A stretch of 64,000 nucleotides of DNA from JAGWBD01 sp965220615 (GCA_965220615.1 CBDCQL010000002.1:992001-1056000); one strand, 5' to 3'; positions 41,829 to 51,081 are shown, counted from the first letter of the stretch. Translations and numbers: made by a program. The notes: generated by a model not told the origin, from the sequence alone.

Positions 41829-43079
41829 CTACATGTCGTCCATCATGGCTTCGGCCTTGGACCAGATCACGTCCGGCGGCCACTTGCCTTCGTTAACTTC
41901 AGCCTCGGTGATCAGGTACATGCCAAGGGCCTCGCCCGTGGCGCAGTCCCCCGTCTCGTTGCAGGTCAGGATTCCGGTGAGCCCGGCGTGTCCTTCCGTT
42001 GCGGAGACGGCGTCCCGTAGCGCCTGCCTGCCGATGACGACGGAACCGTCTTCCTGCTCCACAGCCACGGCCTCAATGGCATCCAGCAGGATGTTGGCCG
42101 CGTCATGGGCATGCGCATGGAAACCGCTGGGTGGCGCTCCGCCGAACTCGGCATCCCATTCCTCAAGGAAGGCTGAGTAGTCTTCGCTGGAGAGATAGGG
42201 GCCAGACAGGTACATGCCGATTGCTGCCTCGCCGGTGGCTTCCGGGAAGCCGGCGACCAGCAGGCCGTCCGCGCCCATCAGGATGGTGTCTTCAAGGCCT
42301 GGGATGTTCTGCGACTGGGCGGCCACAAAGTTGCCTTCGGGCTCGAAAATCGGGAAGTAGAGGACATCCGGCGGATTGGTGGCAATCTCGGTCAGGATGG
42401 CCGTCATGTCGGTATCGCCCTTGTTCACGGCGCCCTGAAAGACCACTTCACCGCCCAGTTCGGCGAAGGTCCTGGCCATCACGGCCTGCAGGCCGTCTGT
42501 GTAGGGATCGCCGTCATGGATGGTCGCTGCCGAGGCAGCGCCAAGTTCATTCAGCGCATACTCCGCGGCCATGGCGCCCTGGAATTCATCGTTGTGGGCG
42601 GTGCGGTAGTAACCAGGTTGCCACAGACCACCGGCATCCATGTCCGCGTTGGTCAGGGCAGGTGAAGTGTTGGAAGGCGAAATCATCAACATGCCCGCGG
42701 CGCTGATCACCGGCAGAGCCGAGGCGGCCGCGCCGGAGCAACTCGTACCAACCACGCCAAGAATCAACTCGTCCGAAGCGATTTTCTGCGCGGCAGTTTG
42801 TCCACCTTCAGCGCTGCAAAGGCTGTCTTCCGTAATCAACTCGATTTCGCGGCCCAGAGCCGTGCCGTCCCGCCTGTTAAGCGCGATTTCGACACCGCCA
42901 ACAGAATCTTCGCCCAGGAAGGCGACAGGGCCTGACAAGGCTGACATGACGCCGATCGTCACCGGATCATCCGATGCCAGCACCACACAGCCGATTTCGT
43001 CGTCGCAATGACCGTCCGCCTGGACAGCGACAACAAACATCAACAGCAATGCAGTGAGAATCAATAGCGTCTTCGACAT
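41829..43079 (-). CDS. Liv-type ABC transporter substrate-binding protein, paralogue 1
   Basis: Periplasmic-binding-fold protein (Peripla_BP_6), 416 residues with signal peptide (LLILTALLLMFVVAVQA). The ligand region includes DDPVTIGVMSALSGPVAFLG, EDSVGGVEIAL, GTSCSGAAASALPVIS and TIHDGDPYTDGL. Six cysteines are shared with the three paralogues next to it: C-x5-C near the mature N-terminus, single cysteines in EDSLCSAEGGQ and GTSCS, and C-x5-C in TCNETGDCATGEA. These could form disulfides in an exported protein. It is nearest to livH, with AAGGAG before the ATG at 43079. The ligand is not known. Confidence 0.9.
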   Translation of the reverse strand: MSKTLLILTALLLMFVVAVQADGHCDDEIGCVVLASDDPVTIGVMSALSGPVAFLGEDSVGGVEIALNRRDGTALGREIELITEDSLCSAEGGQTAAQKIASDELILGVVGTSCSGAAASALPVISAAGMLMISPSNTSPALTNADMDAGGLWQPGYYRTAHNDEFQGAMAAEYALNELGAASAATIHDGDPYTDGLQAVMARTFAELGGEVVFQGAVNKGDTDMTAILTEIATNPPDVLYFPIFEPEGNFVAAQSQNIPGLEDTILMGADGLLVAGFPEATGEAAIGMYLSGPYLSSEDYSAFLEEWDAEFGGAPPSGFHAHAHDAANILLDAIEAVAVEQEDGSVVIGRQALRDAVSATEGHAGLTGILTCNETGDCATGEALGMYLITEAEVNEGKWPPDVIWSKAEAMMDDM

Positions 43080-43158
43080 CGCTTTGCTCCTTACACTTTT
43101 TCCAACTGCAAACCCTATCGCGCCCGTCTGCATTGTGCAAACTTCGTTTCTCCCGGGC

Positions 43159-44415
43159 TCATTCGGAGTCTTCCGAGCCAGGCTTCCACAGAATCGTCGG
43201 CGGCCACTTGCCTTCGTACACCTCGGCCTCCGTAATCACAAAGATCACCATGGATTCCACTGCCCCACAATCACCCGTAGGGCTGCAGCCAAGAGTCCCG
43301 GTCAGGCCCTGGAAGTCGCTGTAATTGGCAAAGGCATCCCTCAGGTCCTGGCGACCAACCAGCGTGGTGCCGTCTTCGCCGGTAATTGCGACCGCCTCGA
43401 GGGCATCCAGCACCATGTTGGCCGCGTCGAAGGAGTGGGCATGAAAGCCACTTGGCGGCGCCTCGCCATACTTGTCAAACCACAACTCAAGGAAGGCCTC
43501 ATAAGGCTCACCCGTGACCGCCGGGCCGGTCAACATTACGCCCAGAGCCGCCTCTCTCGAGTCGATGGGGAATCCCTCCACCAGCAGGGCATCGGCAGTC
43601 AGCATGATGACGTCTTCCAGACCTGGTATGAATTTGGCCTGTGCAACCAGATAGTCACCTTCCGGCTGGAAAATCGGGAAGAAGAGGACGTCGGGGGGAT
43701 CGGAAGCGATGTTTGTCAGAATGGCGGTCATGTCGGTATCACCAACGTTGACGGCGCCACTAAAGGTGATTTCGCCCCCAAAATCCACGAAGTTCCGTTC
43801 TGTGGCCAGCACGAGATCGAAGGCATAGTTGCTGCCATCGTGAATGGTCGCCATTGTGCGCGCGCCCAGCTCTTCATAGGCAAACTGGGCGGCGACCGCG
43901 CCTTCCAGCAGGTTGTTGTAGACCGTCCGGAAGAATCCGGGCATCCAGACGCCACCGGAATCACGGTCCGGGTTGGTCAGGGCCGAAGAAGTTGTCATCG
44001 GGGAGACCATCAAAAAACCGGCATTGCTGGCGATGGGTATGGCCGGCACGGCAGCGCTTGAACAACTCGGCCCGATGATGGCCACAACCTGCGGGTCGGA
44101 TACCAGGCGCTGGGCGGCTGTCTGGCCGCCCTCGGGATTACACAGGCTGTCTTCACCAATTAACTCGATTTCACGACCAAGCACCGTATAGTCGCGCTGT
44201 TCCATGGCGATTTCTATGCCACCCACAGCGTCATCGCCGAAGAATGAAGTGGGGCCCGATACAGTTTGCATCCAGGCGATGGTCACCGGGTCATCAGGGC
44301 CAAGCGTCACGCAACCAATGGCATCTTCACAAGTCGGGCCCTGGGCAAAAACCGAACCGGAAAGTAACGCCATCAAAACAAAGAGTACAATTGCAGGGAT
44401 CAGAAACCGGGACAT
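43159..44415 (-). CDS. Liv-type ABC transporter substrate-binding protein, paralogue 2
   Basis: 418 residues, signal peptide (IVLFVLMALLSGSVFAQ), same family and the same six cysteines (CEDAIGC, SLCNPEGGQ, GPSCSSAA, GCSPTGDCGAVES). The TSGP-like ligand loop reads MQTVSGPTSFFGDDAVGG. A strong ribosome binding site AGGAGGT precedes the ATG. It lies 79 bases upstream of paralogue 1. In its 188-base upstream region a near-perfect 24-bp palindrome stands next to a -10-like TACTAT, so it may have its own control. Confidence 0.9.
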   Translation of the reverse strand: MSRFLIPAIVLFVLMALLSGSVFAQGPTCEDAIGCVTLGPDDPVTIAWMQTVSGPTSFFGDDAVGGIEIAMEQRDYTVLGREIELIGEDSLCNPEGGQTAAQRLVSDPQVVAIIGPSCSSAAVPAIPIASNAGFLMVSPMTTSSALTNPDRDSGGVWMPGFFRTVYNNLLEGAVAAQFAYEELGARTMATIHDGSNYAFDLVLATERNFVDFGGEITFSGAVNVGDTDMTAILTNIASDPPDVLFFPIFQPEGDYLVAQAKFIPGLEDVIMLTADALLVEGFPIDSREAALGVMLTGPAVTGEPYEAFLELWFDKYGEAPPSGFHAHSFDAANMVLDALEAVAITGEDGTTLVGRQDLRDAFANYSDFQGLTGTLGCSPTGDCGAVESMVIFVITEAEVYEGKWPPTILWKPGSEDSE

Positions 44416-44453
44416 GCCAACCTCCTTTTCCAGCCAGTTATGAGCAATAGTAC

Positions 44454-44477
44454 CGTGGTTCCGGTACCGGAGCCACG
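44454..44477. promoter_or_regulatory. 24-bp palindrome upstream of binding-protein paralogue 2
   Basis: CGTGG-T-TCCGG-TA-CCGGA-G-CCACG on the plus strand: two 11-base arms with one mismatch pair around TA. On the minus strand it ends 1 base before TACTAT (44452-44447), a possible -10 box. It may be a repressor or activator site, or a hairpin in a read-through message. I cannot name the regulator. Confidence 0.45.
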
Positions 44478-44603
44478 CGAATTGGGTCGAAACGGGTTTC
44501 CGGCGAAAATCGTCCGCCCGCAGGGTCCGGTTTCAACGGCTACTGTTTCTGAAAAATCTCACGCCAGGATTCCAGCCATGATCATGCTGTCCCCCAGGTC
44601 GAA

Positions 44604-45869
44604 TCAGGGATTGCCTTCAGGCGCGCCAGTCGCCGGAGTCCAGACTGCTGCAGGAGGCCAGTTTCGTTCGAAGACCTCCTCCTCGCCGATACGGAAGACC
44701 CCGATCGCCTCACCGGTTGCACAATCTCCGGTGGGGGAACAGGTTAGCGAACCGGTAATCCCTTCAAAACCGCGGGTTGCGGCAATGGCGTCACGCAAGG
44801 CCTGACGACCGATCAGGACCGTGCCGTCCTCGCCGACCTGCGCAACTGACTCTATCGCGTCAAGCAACAGGCTGGTCGTGTCGAAAGCGTGCGCGTGAAA
44901 GCCCCCTGGCGGTTCCGTTCCGTAACGCTGCTGCCACAGACCCAGGAATTCGGTGTATTCCTCGCCCTCGACATTGGGGCCAAACAGGATGACGTCCAGC
45001 GCAGCTTCACCGGTGGCTTCCACAAAGCCGGGCGTCAACAGGTTGTCAGAACCCATCAATTCAGTGTTCTGCAGACCGGCCACGTATTGCGCCTGTGCCA
45101 CCAGAAAGTCCCCTTCCGGCTGGAAGATGGGGAAGAATAGCAGGTCAGGCGCATGGGAGGCGATTTCGGTCAAAACGGCAGTCATGTCGGTATCGCCGAC
45201 GTTAACCGCGCCCTGGCAAACGACTTCACCGCCCAGCTCCAGGAAAGTGCCAGTCATGGCGTCTTGCAGGTCGTGGGCGAAGGTGCTGCCATCGTGAATG
45301 GTGGCCAGGGTCTGCGCACCCAGTACTTCCCGCGCATAGCGCGCGGCGATCCTGCCCTGAAGGGCATTGGTGTGAATGGTGCGAAAGAAACCCGGCATCC
45401 AGGTGCCGCCCTGGTCCCGGTCGGCGCTGGTCAGGGTTGAAGAGACTGCCGTGGGCGTGACCAGCACAAATCCGGCGCGACTAATGACCGGTATGGCCGC
45501 TTCCGAGGCACTGGAACAACTCGGACCAATGATTGCCAGGATCTGCTCGTTGGCGACCAGGCGTTGCGCCGCCAGCTGACCTCCCTCGGGCGTGCACTGG
45601 CTGTCCTCACCTGTCAATTCGATTTCACGGCCCAGCAAGGTAGCGTCTCGTTTTTCAATGGCAATTTCAATGCCGCCCAGCGAATCCTCGCCGAAAAAGG
45701 AGTTTGCTCCGGAGGTGACCAGCATCCAGGCGATCGTCACCGGGTCGTCCGGCCCAATGGACACGCAGGCGATTTCATCGTTGCAGACCAAGCCTTCGTC
45801 TGCACTGGTTCCGATGGTAACTGCAAGACTCACGAGAAGATGAACGATAAAGAACAGTTGTCGCCGCAT
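44604..45869 (-). CDS. Liv-type ABC transporter substrate-binding protein, paralogue 3
   Basis: 421 residues, same fold and cysteine plan (CNDEIAC, SQCTPEGGQ, GPSCSSAS, TCSPTGDCATGEA), plus one extra cysteine in GGEVVCQGAVN. The signal peptide is IVHLLVSLAVTIGTSA. It is preceded by a 186-base spacer that contains, in order, a possible promoter (46049-46021) and a terminator hairpin (45969-45945), so expression may depend on read-through. GTAGAGAG serves as ribosome binding site. Confidence 0.9.
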   Translation of the reverse strand: MRRQLFFIVHLLVSLAVTIGTSADEGLVCNDEIACVSIGPDDPVTIAWMLVTSGANSFFGEDSLGGIEIAIEKRDATLLGREIELTGEDSQCTPEGGQLAAQRLVANEQILAIIGPSCSSASEAAIPVISRAGFVLVTPTAVSSTLTSADRDQGGTWMPGFFRTIHTNALQGRIAARYAREVLGAQTLATIHDGSTFAHDLQDAMTGTFLELGGEVVCQGAVNVGDTDMTAVLTEIASHAPDLLFFPIFQPEGDFLVAQAQYVAGLQNTELMGSDNLLTPGFVEATGEAALDVILFGPNVEGEEYTEFLGLWQQRYGTEPPGGFHAHAFDTTSLLLDAIESVAQVGEDGTVLIGRQALRDAIAATRGFEGITGSLTCSPTGDCATGEAIGVFRIGEEEVFERNWPPAAVWTPATGAPEGNP

Positions 45870-45944
45870 ATTTCTCTCTACTGAAGTTCAGGCCGGCGAG
45901 CGAGCGAAACGCAAAAAGTGGCAACGAAAAACCAGAAAACAACG

Positions 45945-45969
45945 AAAAGCTGGCCCCAATAAGGCCAGC
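45945..45969 (-). terminator. Intrinsic terminator between binding-protein paralogues 4 and 3
   Basis: On the minus strand GCTGGCC and GGCCAGC pair around TTATTGG, followed by TTTT. It lies 87 bases after the stop of paralogue 4 and 76 bases before the start of paralogue 3. It would end transcripts of paralogue 4 before the rest of the liv cluster. Confidence 0.7.
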
Positions 45970-46020
45970 CGAAACGTCAACTCATAACCGTCACCGAATT
46001 CAGAGACGCTTGACTACGTG

Positions 46021-46049
46021 ACTATAATTGTTTCTGGAGGGTCCGGCAA
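46021..46049 (-). promoter_or_regulatory. Possible promoter ahead of the terminator in the paralogue 4-3 spacer
   Basis: TTGCCG (46049-46044), 17 bases, TATAGT (46026-46021) on the minus strand. Transcription from about 46014 would meet the terminator at 45969-45945 before reaching paralogue 3, an arrangement that could act as an attenuator. Confidence 0.45.
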
Positions 46050-46055
46050 ACTGTC

Positions 46056-47312
46056 TTACATGCCTTCCACCAGCAAACCGGTTGCGGGGGTCCAGATCAG
46101 TTTCGGCGGCCAAGTACCTTCGTTGACTTCGGCCTCACCTATTTCGAAGACGCCGATGGCCTCACCAGTGGCGCAGTCACCGGTCGGCGAGCATTGAAGT
46201 GATCCCGTGATGCCGTCGAAACCGGCGGTCGCGGTGATGGCGTCCAGCAATCTGGCGCGCCCGATCAGAATGTCGCCGTCAGGCTGCTCGACAGCGACCG
46301 CTTCAATGGCATTCAACAGAATGTTGGTCGCATCGAAGGCGTGGGCGTGGTAGGAGCCGGGAGGAGAACTGCCGTAACTTTCGGCCCAGTCCGCGAGGAA
46401 AGCGCGGTAGTCGTCACCCGCAACGGCCGGCCCGGACAACAGCATTCCGAGGGCGCCTTCACCGGAGTTAAAGGGGAAACTGGCAACCATCAGCCCTCCG
46501 GCGCTCATGAGTTGTGTCTCTTCCAGCCCGGCGATGGCAGGGACCTGGGCGGCAATAAAGCTGCCTTCCGGTTCGAAAATCGGGAAGTACAGAATGTCTG
46601 GCGGATTGGCAGCGATTTCAGTAAGGATCGCCGTCATGTCCGTATCTCCGACATTGATTGATCCCGCGTAGAGCAATTCCCCGCCGCCTTCAACGAATCG
46701 TTCCGCCATGACCCTCTGCAGGTTTTCCGCGTAGACGCTGCCATCGTGAATGGTGGCGATGGATTTGGCTCCAAGTTCCTCGATCGCAAATTGCGCCGTG
46801 ACCTCACCCAGAAGCAGGTCATTTTGCGAGGTGCGGAAGTACCCCGGTTGCCAGACTCCTTCGAGTTCGCGGTCCTCTTCTGTCAGTCCAGGCGTGGTGT
46901 TGGAGGGCGAGATCATGACGTAGCCGGCGCGGCTGATGATGGGCAGGGCGGCGACGGCTGCGCTGGAACAACTGGTCCCGATGACTCCCAGTACCTGCTC
47001 GTCCGCCACCAGATTCTCTGCAGCGGTCTGGCCACCCTCCGGTGAACACAGGCTGTCTTCACCCAGCAGTTCTATCTCGCGCCCCAGCAATTGATTGCCC
47101 CTTGAATCAAGCGCCAGTTCAATTCCACCCAGTGAGTCTTCGCCCAGAAAGGCAACGGCGCCGGACGTGGCCAGCATATAACCTATGGTCACCGGCTCGT
47201 CCGGCCCAATAACCACGCAGCCACCGGCATCGTCGCATTCAGGGTTTTGGGCCTGGGCCATCCCCACCATGGACATGACAGCCAGCAGCAATAGCAATAG
47301 CAACGCATTCAT
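46056..47312 (-). CDS. Liv-type ABC transporter substrate-binding protein, paralogue 4
   Basis: 418 residues, the first of the four tandem binding-protein genes in transcription order. Signal peptide LLLLLLLAVMSMVGMAQA, then CDDAGGC, SLCSPEGGQ, GTSCSSAA and QCSPTGDCATGEA, matching the paralogues. The ligand loop is MLATSGAVAFLGEDSLGG. GGAGAG lies 7 bases before the ATG. No convincing promoter is visible in the 144 bases behind it. A terminator follows, so it may be the most highly expressed of the set. Confidence 0.9.
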   Translation of the reverse strand: MNALLLLLLLAVMSMVGMAQAQNPECDDAGGCVVIGPDEPVTIGYMLATSGAVAFLGEDSLGGIELALDSRGNQLLGREIELLGEDSLCSPEGGQTAAENLVADEQVLGVIGTSCSSAAVAALPIISRAGYVMISPSNTTPGLTEEDRELEGVWQPGYFRTSQNDLLLGEVTAQFAIEELGAKSIATIHDGSVYAENLQRVMAERFVEGGGELLYAGSINVGDTDMTAILTEIAANPPDILYFPIFEPEGSFIAAQVPAIAGLEETQLMSAGGLMVASFPFNSGEGALGMLLSGPAVAGDDYRAFLADWAESYGSSPPGSYHAHAFDATNILLNAIEAVAVEQPDGDILIGRARLLDAITATAGFDGITGSLQCSPTGDCATGEAIGVFEIGEAEVNEGTWPPKLIWTPATGLLVEGM

Positions 47313-47456
47313 TCCGATCTCTCCATGTCAATCAGCCCTGCTACCCTGGTCAGGTCTCCACCATTCCTTCAGACGAGCAAATGGCATCGAAACTGTCTTG
47401 CCAGAAACTGTTCCTGCTTGCCCCGTTTCCTTCACCAGGGGGAGTCTGCCCTCCGG

Positions 47457-49061
47457 TCAGTTTCGCTGGACGGTCAGCAACACATTGCTGCCAGGATTCA
47501 TCACGTCGCTGATCATGCCGTCCGGCCACTGGATTTCCAGGCGTTCCAGCACGGTCCCGCTCGGGAAGCCAAAATGCACGCGAGCCGGGTCGCCGGACAG
47601 ATAGCCGCTGCCTGACTTTATTTCACGGGACATACTCCCAAGCGAACTGTGCAGGACCAGTTGCGCGCCGATGGCCTGCCGATTCAGGCCCCCGCTGTCA
47701 ATCAGGTCCACTTGCAGGCTTTCTCCTCCACAGAGCCGGTTTTCGAAGAGCAGGGCGACCGAGCGCAGATTATTGACGACCAGGTCGAGGTCGCCATCCT
47801 CGTCGAGGTCGGCCATACTCAGCCCTCGGCCGCTGGCGCTGGCCTGCAGTCCCCAGTCCGGCATGTCAATGAACATACCCTTGCCGTCATTGCGGAAGGC
47901 CTGGTTTTCCTCCACCAGTTCGCCGGCCGGCAGATGGCCGAAGATCGTGCTTTCGATCATGCCGTTGACCACGTAAAGGTCGAGGAACCCGTCGAGATCG
48001 AGATCGCCAAACTTGCCGGACCAACTCCAGCCCGTGGCATCAATGCCGGCCATTTCAGCCACGTCCGCCTCGATACCCTGCAACACGTTGGCCATCACCT
48101 GCGGGTCGCCCTCTTCATGGGGCATGTTCATCATGGATGTCATGACGGGTTCCCAGGCGGCCATGGTTGCCTCGTCCGTGGCATAGGGTTTCATGTCGGT
48201 GGAGAACAGTTCCACCCTTCGATCGTTGTTCAGGTCGGCGCTGTCAAAACTCATCGTGCTGTGGCTCATGATCTCAAAGGGCCAAAGTGCGACCCAGCTG
48301 CCATCTTCCCGGGTCCAGGAGAAATCCGGAACGGCAAAGTCGTTGCCGACCAGAATCTCCGGTTTGCCGTCGCCGTTGATGTCGCTCAGCAGCAGGGCCA
48401 GCGCCTGGGCTTCGTCCGCCAGACGCTCCGGTCGGAATCCATCCCCCGTGTTTTCATAGGCATAGACCCCGGCGATCTGACTTTCCAGGAATTCGGCTCC
48501 TATGAGGGTCAGCAGCTCGGCGTCATAGGTGGCGCCGACCAGGTCCAGGTCGCCATCCTGATCGGTATCCGCCCAGTTGATGGAATAGAGCGGTTCCACG
48601 ATGCCCGGAAGTACCTCCTGCGCGAACTGTCTGTCACCCTGATTGACCCAGAGGTTGGGAGCGCTGGCCACCCGCGAAAAGATGATGTCCTGCCAGCCGT
48701 CGCCGTCAAGGTCGACAATGGTGACCGCGCGCGTGCTGCCATCGCCCAGAGGCGCAGGTTCAAAGACCAGTCCACCCTGGTTCCAGAGAATCGTGTTGGC
48801 GTCGCCGTGGTTGGCGAGCACGATGTCGAGGAGGCCGTCATTGTCAAGGTCGTTGATGCCGACGCCGCTGCCGTTGGCCTCAAACATTCGGACCTCATCG
48901 CCGCCAGGAACCGTTGTGGTATGAGGCAGTGCGTGGGTTATGAATGAATCTCCGCATTCTTCAGGGCGTGTGATTGGCGCCTCCGTCACACTGGTCTCAA
49001 TCGAGTGAACGGGCGCCACAAGAAGCGAGAGGCAAATGCCGGTCAACAGCACGGTCTTCAT
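47457..49061 (-). CDS. Exported FG-GAP/VCBS-repeat protein with C-terminal ASPIC/UnbV domain (CRTAC1-like)
   Basis: 534 residues. A signal peptide (LLTGICLSLLVAPVHS) is followed by repeated calcium-loop-like motifs of the FG-GAP/VCBS type: INDLDNDGLLDIVLAN, VDLDGDGWQDIIF, DTDQDGDLDLVG, DINGDGKPEILVGND, DLNNDRRVELFSTD, DLDLDGFLDLYVVNG and DLDEDGDLDLVVNNL. The last 90 residues are an ASPIC/UnbV domain (RQAIGAQLVLHSSLG, SGSGYLSGDPARVHFGFP, LERLEIQWPDG). This is a seven-bladed propeller for surface binding, common in environmental bacteria. A link to the transporters on either side is not shown. Confidence 0.88.
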   Translation of the reverse strand: MKTVLLTGICLSLLVAPVHSIETSVTEAPITRPEECGDSFITHALPHTTTVPGGDEVRMFEANGSGVGINDLDNDGLLDIVLANHGDANTILWNQGGLVFEPAPLGDGSTRAVTIVDLDGDGWQDIIFSRVASAPNLWVNQGDRQFAQEVLPGIVEPLYSINWADTDQDGDLDLVGATYDAELLTLIGAEFLESQIAGVYAYENTGDGFRPERLADEAQALALLLSDINGDGKPEILVGNDFAVPDFSWTREDGSWVALWPFEIMSHSTMSFDSADLNNDRRVELFSTDMKPYATDEATMAAWEPVMTSMMNMPHEEGDPQVMANVLQGIEADVAEMAGIDATGWSWSGKFGDLDLDGFLDLYVVNGMIESTIFGHLPAGELVEENQAFRNDGKGMFIDMPDWGLQASASGRGLSMADLDEDGDLDLVVNNLRSVALLFENRLCGGESLQVDLIDSGGLNRQAIGAQLVLHSSLGSMSREIKSGSGYLSGDPARVHFGFPSGTVLERLEIQWPDGMISDVMNPGSNVLLTVQRN

Positions 49062-49228
49062 CGTTCACCTGCCTTTCGCCACGGAATTGAATATACGCCG
49101 GAGGGAAAATACCCCGTTTTCAGGCGATTGCCATTGTTCGGGGTTGTTCCAGGTTAAGGGTGCTTCACCTGCCCGGCAAGGATGAATCGCCATTGGGTAG
49201 TCGGGCGGTTCCAGCAAACCTTCCGGGC

Positions 49229-50128
49229 CTAGCGGCCGCCCATGCCGGTGATCGTAATTCCCCGGATGAACCACTTCTGAGCCATCATGTAAACGATGAG
49301 AATAGGCAGCATTGCTGTCACGGCGCCGGCCATCAATAGTTCCCAACGGGTGTTGAACTGACCCTGAAACTTGGAAAGTCCTACCGGAATGGTGCGCATT
49401 TCGTCGCGGTAGGTGATGACCAGGGGCCACAGGAATTCGTTCCAGGAACCCAGGAAAACGAAAATGGCCACGGCCGCCAGGGTCGTCTTGCTCATGGGCA
49501 ACATGATCTGCCACCAGATGCGGAACGACGAGGCGCCGTCAATGCGGGCGGCATCGTCCATTTCCAGCGGAATACCGCGATAGTGCTGGCGCAATAGGAA
49601 GGTGCTGAAGGCGGAGAAAGCCGGCGGAATGATCAGCGCCTGGTAACTGTCGTACCAGCCCAGGCTGCGAACGATGACAAAATTGGGGATGAGAAGCACC
49701 GGAAAGGGGATCATCAGCGTGGCCAGCCAGACCGTGAAGAGCTTGTCGCGACCAGCAAAACGCAGACGGGCAAAGGCAAAGGCTGACAGCGAAGACGTGG
49801 TCAGTTGCAGGAACACGACGCTGACCGCGATGATTAAACTGTTCAGGTAGTAGCGGTCGAAGGGCACGGCCGTAAGCGCGTTGGGATAGTTGTCCCAGGC
49901 GATGGTGTTTGGAATCCACGTCGGCGGATAGGTGAAGATCTCCGGCGGGTACTTCAGGGAAGTGCTGAGCATCCAGAAAAAGGGCAGCAACATGACCGCG
50001 CTGCCGGCAATCAACAGAGCGTGCAGAATGACGTGCGTGCGGTTCAGGGGCTCCCGAACAACCTCTGGAAGATCGGAGCCGGCCCTGGCGGCGCCGGTCG
50101 TGGTAGCCATGTCAGTGCTTCCGTTCAA
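49229..50128 (-). CDS. Sugar ABC transporter permease, MalG/UgpE family
   Basis: 299 residues with six membrane segments and the EAA loop MDDAARIDGASSFRIWWQIMLPMSK that docks the ATPase. TSLKYPPEIFTYPPTWIPN near the start is typical of the second permease of CUT1 sugar importers. Its ATG overlaps the stop of the partner permease by 4 bases; an in-frame start at 50110 is an alternative. It ends the transporter operon, 167 bases before the UnbV-domain gene. Confidence 0.92.
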   Translation of the reverse strand: MNGSTDMATTTGAARAGSDLPEVVREPLNRTHVILHALLIAGSAVMLLPFFWMLSTSLKYPPEIFTYPPTWIPNTIAWDNYPNALTAVPFDRYYLNSLIIAVSVVFLQLTTSSLSAFAFARLRFAGRDKLFTVWLATLMIPFPVLLIPNFVIVRSLGWYDSYQALIIPPAFSAFSTFLLRQHYRGIPLEMDDAARIDGASSFRIWWQIMLPMSKTTLAAVAIFVFLGSWNEFLWPLVITYRDEMRTIPVGLSKFQGQFNTRWELLMAGAVTAMLPILIVYMMAQKWFIRGITITGMGGR

Positions 50129-51081
50129 ACTTCATAATGCACCCAGCGACGCTGCAAACGCAATTGAACAAAAGTGACCACGAAAATAATGGCGAACAGC
50201 AACCAGGCGATGGCCGTGGCCTTCCCCATGCGGAAGAACTCAAAGGCGTTCTGCCAGATGTAGTAGACGATGGAAAGAGTCGATTGCGGGGGTTCGCCAC
50301 CAAAGAGTACGAAGGGCTCGGCAAAGAGCTGAAAGGCCCCGATCATCTGGATGACCAGCAGGAAAAAGGTTGTAGGGCTGACCATGGGTATCGTCACATA
50401 ACGAAAGCGCTGCCAGCCATTGGCCCCGTCGACGCGGGCGGCGTCATAGAGCGCTTCGGGAACGCCTTGCAGTCCGGCGAGATAAATGACCATGGTGAAG
50501 CCAACGTTCTTCCAGATCGTCAACAGGACGACGGCCGGCTTGGACCAGATGGGATTGTTGATCCAGTCCGGCGGCTGGACGGGCACTCCGTAGCGTTCTG
50601 CGATGTCCCAGATGATCGAACTGATGATGCCGAAGTCCCGGTTGAGCAGCCACTGGAACACCAGTGCCGCCGCTACAATGTTGGTCACCACCGGCATGAA
50701 ATATATGAGTCTGTAAAAGGACATGGCCCGGATCTGCTGGTTCAGGGCCGTGGCCAGGGTCAACCCCAGCCCCAGTTGCAGCGGAACAATGACGACAGTG
50801 TAGTACAGGGTGTTGACGAGCACGCGGCTGAAGATTCGGTCGCGCGTCAACAATTCGACGTAGTTGGCGATGCCAACGAATTCCGGCGGGCCCAGCAGGT
50901 CCCATTTGGTCAGGCTTACTCCCATCGACATAACGATGGGAATGAGCACAAAAATAACAAAACCCGTGAGACCAGGAATCAGGAATATCCAGGCTTCGCT
51001 CTGTTGGCCGGGGTTCCAGCGCCCCAGGCCGGCCCTCTGGCGAAATTTCTCAATGCGGCTGACCCGGGCATTTGAATTCAT
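50125..51081 (-). CDS. Sugar ABC transporter permease, MalF/UgpA family
   Basis: 318 residues, six membrane segments. GFVIFVLIPIVMSMGVSLTKWDLL at the start and the EAA loop PEALYDAARVDGANGWQRFRYVTIPM fit the first permease of CUT1 importers. It lies between the binding-protein gene (71-base gap) and the second permease. Together with the ATPase at 53959-55014 it completes the importer. Confidence 0.92.
   Translation of the reverse strand: MNSNARVSRIEKFRQRAGLGRWNPGQQSEAWIFLIPGLTGFVIFVLIPIVMSMGVSLTKWDLLGPPEFVGIANYVELLTRDRIFSRVLVNTLYYTVVIVPLQLGLGLTLATALNQQIRAMSFYRLIYFMPVVTNIVAAALVFQWLLNRDFGIISSIIWDIAERYGVPVQPPDWINNPIWSKPAVVLLTIWKNVGFTMVIYLAGLQGVPEALYDAARVDGANGWQRFRYVTIPMVSPTTFFLLVIQMIGAFQLFAEPFVLFGGEPPQSTLSIVYYIWQNAFEFFRMGKATAIAWLLFAIIFVVTFVQLRLQRRWVHYEV

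Noticed and set aside
46009..46029. Plus-strand TTGACT close to TATAAT in the binding-protein spacer
   Set aside because: The two boxes are only 7 bases apart, too close for a promoter, and no plus-strand gene follows.
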